DNA of 64,000 nucleotides from the NCBI GenBank assembly GCA_026874595.1, contig CM049316.1:51715676-51779675 (forward strand), given 5' to 3'. Under the pieces are notes generated by a model that was not told the origin of the DNA, did no database searches, and worked only from the letters and a program-made list of their open reading frames with translations. The stretch is from Sipunculus nudus (taxonomy: Eukaryota > Annelida > Sipuncula > Golfingiida > Sipunculidae). A program made the translations under genes and the position numbers. This document shows positions 58,534 through 64,000 of this stretch, piece after piece. Numbering within the stretch: position 1 is the first letter of the stretch; every line of letters begins with the position of its first letter.

Positions 58534-60113
58534 CAACAAGTGAACCATGGGTCATGACGCTCAGCCGACTGACATGTTGACAATATGTCGTTGCACAGGC
58601 AAATAATTAAAATAATGTAGGTGGCATCATCGTTCATGCATATTAGCTTATGTTCATCAAGAACCATAAGCACAACAATTCTGACACAAAACAACCAGCC
58701 TTTCCCCAGGAATCTGGCAATTTGTGTGTATTTTGCACTATTTCTGGGGGAGTCAAACATACACCGAGACTCTGAGAATATAGGTCACAGTGATCCAATT
58801 TCAGGCTTCTGGGGATTAGTTTTGAGATTATCTCAGGATGTCAAGTTAGAAGATTCTGGGTCCAAACTTATGATTTGTGCCAAACTTTGGTATCAAATTT
58901 TCAATTATTCTAGGATGTGCTTGTAAGCCCCACAGCTGGGAGAATATAGGTAACAGAGACCAAATATTAGTTTCCAAGGATATTTTTCACGAACCTCCCT
59001 TGATGTCAAGTTAGAAGATTCTAGAACCAACGGTTACGATTTGTGCCCTGTTAACAAAAGCCACATCATTAAAGGTCTCAAGGATAGAGGAAAATAGTTT
59101 GTAAAATAATTGAAAAGAAAAACAATCAAGGTGGCGCCACCAGTCTGCAGGAACTGATGAAACACTCCATGATCAATATGCATGCAAAGAATCATGGTGA
59201 TCAATGAATAAGTTTTTTCAGATAATTATCTTTTTTATTAAATTTTGCATTATTCTGGGGATACTTAGGAGCACCATAACTCGGAGGATATGGGTAACAG
59301 AGACTTAATTTCAGGATGTTAAGATTTATGCCCTGTTAACAGATGACCGCATCTTTAAAGGTTTAAAAAAAGAGGAAAAAAAGGTAAAATCGTTAAAAAA
59401 TCGAAAAAATGCATGTGGCGCCATCAGTCTGCAGAAACTGATGAAACATTCCATGACCAATATCCATGCAAAAATCCTAGGACCAATGGATAAGTTGTTC
59501 AGATACTTGAGCTTTTGTAATAAATTTTCCATTATTTGGAGGGGGGGGGGGGGGGAGTACTTCGAAGCCCCATAGCTCGAAGGATATGGGTAACAGAGAC
59601 CTAATTTCTAGTTTCCAAAGAGACTTTAAATGGATCTCTATGGATGTAAAGTGAGAAAAGTCTAGGTCTGGTCTTTACGATCTGTGCCCTGTTAACATAT
59701 GACCGCATGTTTCAGGTAAAAAAATAGAGAAAAATCGTTAAAAAAAAGAAAAAAAAAAATACAGATGGCGCCACCCACCTGCAGAAACTGATGAAACACT
59801 CCATGATGAATATCCATGCAAAGAATTATGGTGATCAATGCATTAGTTGTTCAGTTACTTGAGCTTTTGTACCAAATTTTCCATTATCCTTGGGGTATTT
59901 CTGAACCCCATTGCTCAAAGAATATGGGTGAAAGAGACTTAATTTCAGGTTTCCAAGGAGATTTTTCATGGACCTCCCAGGATGTCAAGTAAGAAGATTC
60001 TAGGTACAGTGGTTACGATTTGTGTCCTATTAACGAACAGACGGACAGACAGACGGGCGATGGACAAAGAGTGATAGCTATAGCTCAGATGACTTTCAGT
60101 CAGTTGAGCTAAA
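58534..60113 (-). mobile_element. family A element abutting gag start
   Basis: Left 'aacaagtgaaccatgggtca', right 'ctttcagtcagttgagctaaa'. Contains ~335-bp monomers ('ggcgccaccagtctgcagg' at 59131, variants at 59415 and 59765) and a poly(G) run (59539-59555). Confidence 0.7.
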
Positions 60114-60780
60114 CTAGAATATCAGCAAAAGCTGACAAAAGCCCTCAGCCAAAAGAGCAGTATTTATGGGTGGTAACAGTAACAAGTATTCATGTAACAT
60201 TTGTTCTCACATGGATGTATATATGTACATATGTGTCTTGTTCAATTGGAACTAGAGGGGTATGAAGTAACTTTGTAAGTCTGGCCGCAGTCTTTGTGAA
60301 TCACACAGCGCTTAAGAGATCATCAAGGCCAATGACCATTCCACATTCCAAAACAATCCATCCTGTGCTTCCTGAGAAATAAGCTCCTAAGTTTTTTTTT
60401 ATTATAAGCTCTGTGACCTTGAGAATTAGGTGAAGGTGATCCATCTTCGATCTTGACCAAGATTTTGTTTATATGTATCAGCACCAAAGAAATGAAATTC
60501 CTGTGTTGAATACATTTGGAGATATCCCGCTCACAAAGCCATAATTGAAAAATCCGATCAAAATTCTTTTAAAATCAGAAATTGGAGGTGGCGCCATCAA
60601 ACTCATGCAGCAGTTACAGACCATCAGTGCCAAAAATCAAAGCATGTTTTAAAATAATCCACCGAGTGCCTCTTGTCACCAGAAATCGGTGACAATATGT
60701 ACGGTGTTTTGTATCATAGTTTAACGAAGTCTGTTCTCTATTGATATTGACGTGACACGTCATCCTAAAGCGTTGACAGG
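60114..60780. other. no gene recognised
   Basis: Contains one 'ggaggtggcgccatcaaact' array-type word at about 60586. Nothing coding. Confidence 0.4.
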
Positions 60781-60899
60781 TCTTGATTGTATATATATAT
60801 ATTGTGTATTCTTGTATGGAATCCCATCGGCTATCAGCTGATTTATCCGTGTCACGCATCGTGTGTAATTATTTCTGGTATGTGGGTCGCCAAGGTGAC

Positions 60900-61561
60900 G
60901 CTAACAGTCAAACTAGGTCACATATATCCTTATATGGGACACTTGAGAAATGAGCCAATCAGAGAACCGGATCGCCGTATTGTGACGACGATTGTGACGT
61001 CAGAGTTCAGGGAGAGACGCTGGGAGCTGCCTTCAGTTGGGTCTTGTAGCTTGAGGTGGCAGCACGCACGCACGAACATTGAAACGCCAGGAACGGCATA
61101 GAAGCAAGCTTCTACATGAGGCAAAGACCCAGCTCATGAGAACTCAGCCGTGCTGCCGACAGAGCTTCGTATTGGCGATAAAGTGAGAGAGCGTTTGTCA
61201 CCTACAGGCCTAGTTCAGCTTGACCTAGAAACATAACCGCCGTAAGCCGTGAACCCATTGCTACACGAGCAAGGTCAAGGACTCTAAGCTCAACGTAAAC
61301 AAAGGGCGCTATTGCATTCATGTGATCGTAAACCTACCCGGGTCGCTGACAAGCAAGATCAGTTGAAGATCGCTAAACTCAGAAAGACTATATGCTGCTA
61401 ACCATACGCTAGATTCTACACAAAACAGTAACCAGAGATCTCTGAAGGAACTGGACTTTATTGGTTTTTATACAAACCACGGACTCAGTATAAATATCCT
61501 GTATTTTTAATGTGAAGGACTATCGTATTGACACATCAACGCACACACACATCTACATCTC
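60900..61561 (+). promoter_or_regulatory. promoter-like region and possible non-coding first exon
   Basis: Relatively GC-rich. It holds a CCAAT motif in 'gagccaatcagag' (60955) and a full CRE palindrome TGACGTCA (about 60996). At 61561/61562 'acatctct|gtaagtat' is a strong donor. No ORF of note spans it. It could be the promoter and 5' UTR exon of a host gene or part of the leader of the retroelement downstream. Confidence 0.4.
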
Positions 61562-61678
61562 TGTAAGTATTGTCTTGAATTATATTTGTGAATTTAACCT
61601 GATGTCTCATAGTTTCTATTGATCTAGGTGTATGATTGTCTGGTATTTTTAATACACGTCCTTAAAAGAACCTGGAAA

Positions 61679-61802
61679 TGTCACCTGTAATGACCGGGAT
61701 CTAATTTCTTGATGAGTGAAATCAAGTGGCGAGCGTAAACCCATCCTATTGTTTTATAGGATATATCCGTTGTAAAGTTTTCACGTTAAGTTAGGGGTGA
61801 CA
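61679..61802 (+). repeat. candidate short 5' LTR
   Basis: TGTCACC at the start and GGTGACA at the end form a 7-bp inverted terminal pair, 124 bp apart. The second copy would lie beyond the window, so this cannot be confirmed here. Confidence 0.4.
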
Positions 61803-61807
61803 TTGTA

Positions 61808-61825
61808 TGGCGAGCGTGCCAGGAT
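61808..61825 (+). other. candidate primer binding site
   Basis: TGGCGAGCGTGCCAGGAT, five bases after the candidate LTR. It starts TGG as expected for a tRNA 3' end complement; the tRNA was not identified. A partial match (TGGCGAGCGT) also occurs inside the candidate LTR at about 61726, which weakens the call. Confidence 0.35.
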
Positions 61826-62521
61826 ATAATTAGCCTTAAAAAACTGGCTAATTACAGTAAGTTTCAGAAGTTTTGAACTGAGAAAACAGTACTGAAACCA
61901 GACATTCATATACTCAAACTAGAGTTGATCTGAATTAATAATTGGAAATGACACCAAACTGATGTTATAGTGTATACTTGCTCAATGAAATTACCCCACT
62001 ATTAGGAGTTAATATTTATTCAGTGAGAATATTACCTGAAGCACAACATTGTTTCAGGCTTAGCATATACCTTGAAGATTTGGCTAGAACACATGCATGT
62101 TTTGTGAGTAATGCTAGTTCAGTGATACCTGAACATCATTACTGGTTTTATATAAACCCAGATTAGAGTGAACATTTTTGATGTTGTTAGATACGCCCTG
62201 GTATAATTTTTCCTACACTGGTTTGTGATTGGTCACGTGGTAGGGTCTCTTTACAGGTAAGTTTACCCCTCCCGATTGGCATGGTAATCATAGGTGCATG
62301 GTGTTTATTGATATCTTGATATCCATCCGTCCATCCGTCTGACCCTTCGTCCGACCTTCCGTCCGTCCGTCCGTATAAGTAGATTTTGATGCGTGGAGCT
62401 ACCGTAGTGTTATTGTACGGATACCGCCGGTTCGTTAGGTTGGCTTTAACAGTACGTATTTACGGATTTTTAAGAGCGGATATTACTAGATACTGGAATC
62501 TTACTAGGTTAGAGCGTTACC

Positions 62522-64000
62522 ATGGAAACGTTAGAGTCACTTGTTAGATGCGGACAGGCCTTGGGGCTTAAGGACCAGGCTTTACAAGATTATGTTGAGG
62601 CTAGACGGCGTGCGGATGAAGAACGTGAGGAAAGAGCTAGGCAACGTGAAATAGAGAAGGAACAGCGGGAATTAGAGCGTGAGCAGCGGGAGTTAGAGCG
62701 CGAGCGAGAGGCTAGAGCCCACGAATTAGAGGTTCTAAGGTTAAAGTCTGACTCTGGGGTTAAAGAAGAGAGAAGTAGGGATGTATTCCCGAAAATCCAG
62801 CTTCCACCTTTTGATGAGGCTCACGATCAGCTAGATGCGTTTCTTGAGCGATTTGAACGATTAGCTGTATGTCAAGGCTATGATAGGGAGAATTGGGCGT
62901 TACACCTGAGTCCGTTACTGCGGGGTAAGGCGCTAGGGACTTACACACAGTTATCGGTTAGTGAGGCCATGGATTACGATAAGTTAAAGATAGCCTTGTT
63001 AAAGCGATACCAAATGACCGAAGAGGGTTATCGACACAAGTTTCGGACTTGTAGGCCTGAGCGAGGCGAAACGCCGAGTCAGTTTGCGGTGAGACTGAGT
63101 GGATACCTAGACCATTGGATAGGGATGGCAGGGGTCGGAGGTGACTTCGACGGGGTAGTTAACCTGTTGATGTGTGAGCAGTTCATAAACTGCTGTAGTA
63201 GGGATCTCTCTATGTTTTTGAAAGAGAGACGGTGTCGTGACTTTGATAGTATGGTAGACTTAGCCGAGAGTTATACGGAGGCTCACGGTGTACACAGCCT
63301 TACAGCAGGTCCTCGTTATGGCAATAATGTGCCGCGTCCAGCGCAACCGGTATCTTAGCCTAGAGAGAAGCGAGAGGTTGAGCGCAGTCCGGACGGTCAG
63401 ACATTTAAGCCATCAGGAGGCATCAGATGTTATTTATGTAATGAACTGGGACATAAGGCGCGGGAATGTAAGACTAGTGCCCGGTCGAGGCCTAGGTCTT
63501 CCCCTCAAGTAGGGCGTGCTGCTGGCGATCAGCAGAGGTATAGGACTAATTTTAGCCCCCCGTATAACCCAAAACAGAAACCGGAGACTATGTCAATGGC
63601 AGTAGTCAAGGCGGAAACGGAGACAGTCGGTGCGGTGAAACCGGAAGTAGAGAGTCCGAGTCAGTCGTTAGGATTTGCTGCCCAGACAGAAGGCGGAATC
63701 TCGTTACCTGTGTGTGAAGGGCTGGTGAATGGTAAGTCAGCGAGGGTGCTGCGGGATTCGGGATGTTCCTCGGCAGGAATACGTGAGTCGTACGTGGAGC
63801 CGAATCAGTTCACCGGACACCAGGTCGAGTGTAGGTTGTTCGACGGGTCTGTAAGACAATTTCCTACGGCTAGGATTAATGTGGACTGTGCGTACTTTGT
63901 CGGTACTATCGAGGCAATGGTGGTCGGGGATGCTGTATGTGATTTAGCGCTAGGTAACGTAGCGGGAGCGCGTGATCCGTATGATCCGGACCCGACGTGG
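62522..64000 (+). CDS. gag-protease of an LTR retrotransposon, partial, one in-frame TAG
   Basis: ATG 62522 opens 278 codons to TAG at 63356-63358, and the same frame then stays open to the window end. Order: N-terminal helix; a charged coiled coil rich in R/E (residues ~25-75); a capsid with FPKIQLPPFDEAHDQLDAFL and LSGYLDHWIGMAG, similar to SCAN-like gags of GMR1-type elements. After the TAG come a zinc knuckle CYLCNELGHKAREC (63428-63469, C-x2-C-x4-H-x4-C) and an aspartic protease start LRDSGCSS (catalytic DSG at 63755-63763) with VVGDAVCDLALGN. Integrase or RT must lie beyond the window. The TAG may be a decayed glutamine codon or a read-through signal. Codon use is GC-richer than the surroundings. 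Confidence 0.85.

Noticed and set aside
62522-63358. Alternative genetic code (TAG as Gln)
   Set aside because: The intact GMPR exon uses TAG as its stop at the expected place; the retroelement TAGs are better explained by C-to-T decay.

Overview
The window is eukaryotic nuclear DNA: AT-rich, intron-split genes, long microsatellites and almost wall-to-wall transposable elements. The repeat style (hairpin-ended 'AGCTCAGCTGA' elements with CGTCC runs, arrays rich in AGGTCAAAGGTCA, GMR1-like LTR retrotransposons) suggests a marine invertebrate, most likely a bivalve mollusc. That assignment is inference; no marker gene fixes the species.

Only one host gene piece is recognised with confidence: the last exon of GMP reductase (18214-18412, +). 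Two paralogous GC-rich blocks (20325-21050 and 35395-36290) look like promoters, and the first leads into a short possible coding exon.

Layout. 0.6-8.2 kb: a long copy of a dispersed repeat ('family A'), split by a 462-bp miniature LTR element (TRIM, 1271-1732), a 1.0-kb element (family C), an inverted short family A element and a 2.6-kb element (family B). A paralogous copy at 41.9-43.6 kb lacks all four, so it acts as an internal empty-site control. 8.2-18 kb: repeat fragments, a 78-bp minisatellite, a 280-bp tandem array and a decayed retrotransposon pol. 18.2-22.4 kb: GMPR exon, a solo LTR and promoter-like copy 1. 22.488-32.030 kb: a 9.5-kb PIF/Harbinger transposon with TTA target duplications. 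It carries a four-exon MADF/BESS gene (+) and a two-exon HARBI1-like transposase gene (-). The genes converge and interlock: each has an exon inside an intron of the other. 32-45.8 kb: family A copies and promoter-like copy 2. 45.8-47.1 kb: a TIR element with TAA duplications. 48.5-51.1 kb: a large foldback element. 51.6-60.1 kb: one full-length LTR, one truncated LTR and the broken interior of a GMR1-like LTR retrotransposon (integrase upstream of reverse transcriptase), plus two family A insertions. 60.9-64 kb: a promoter-like region, then a less decayed gag-protease reading frame that runs off the window.

Most remarkable: (1) the TRIM, whose LTRs contain a tRNA-like RNA polymerase III promoter (A and B boxes) and which has a tRNA-Pro type primer site and a polypurine tract; (2) the interlocked Harbinger gene pair; (3) three families whose empty sites fit insertion between two Ts without duplication, as expected for Helentron-type elements.
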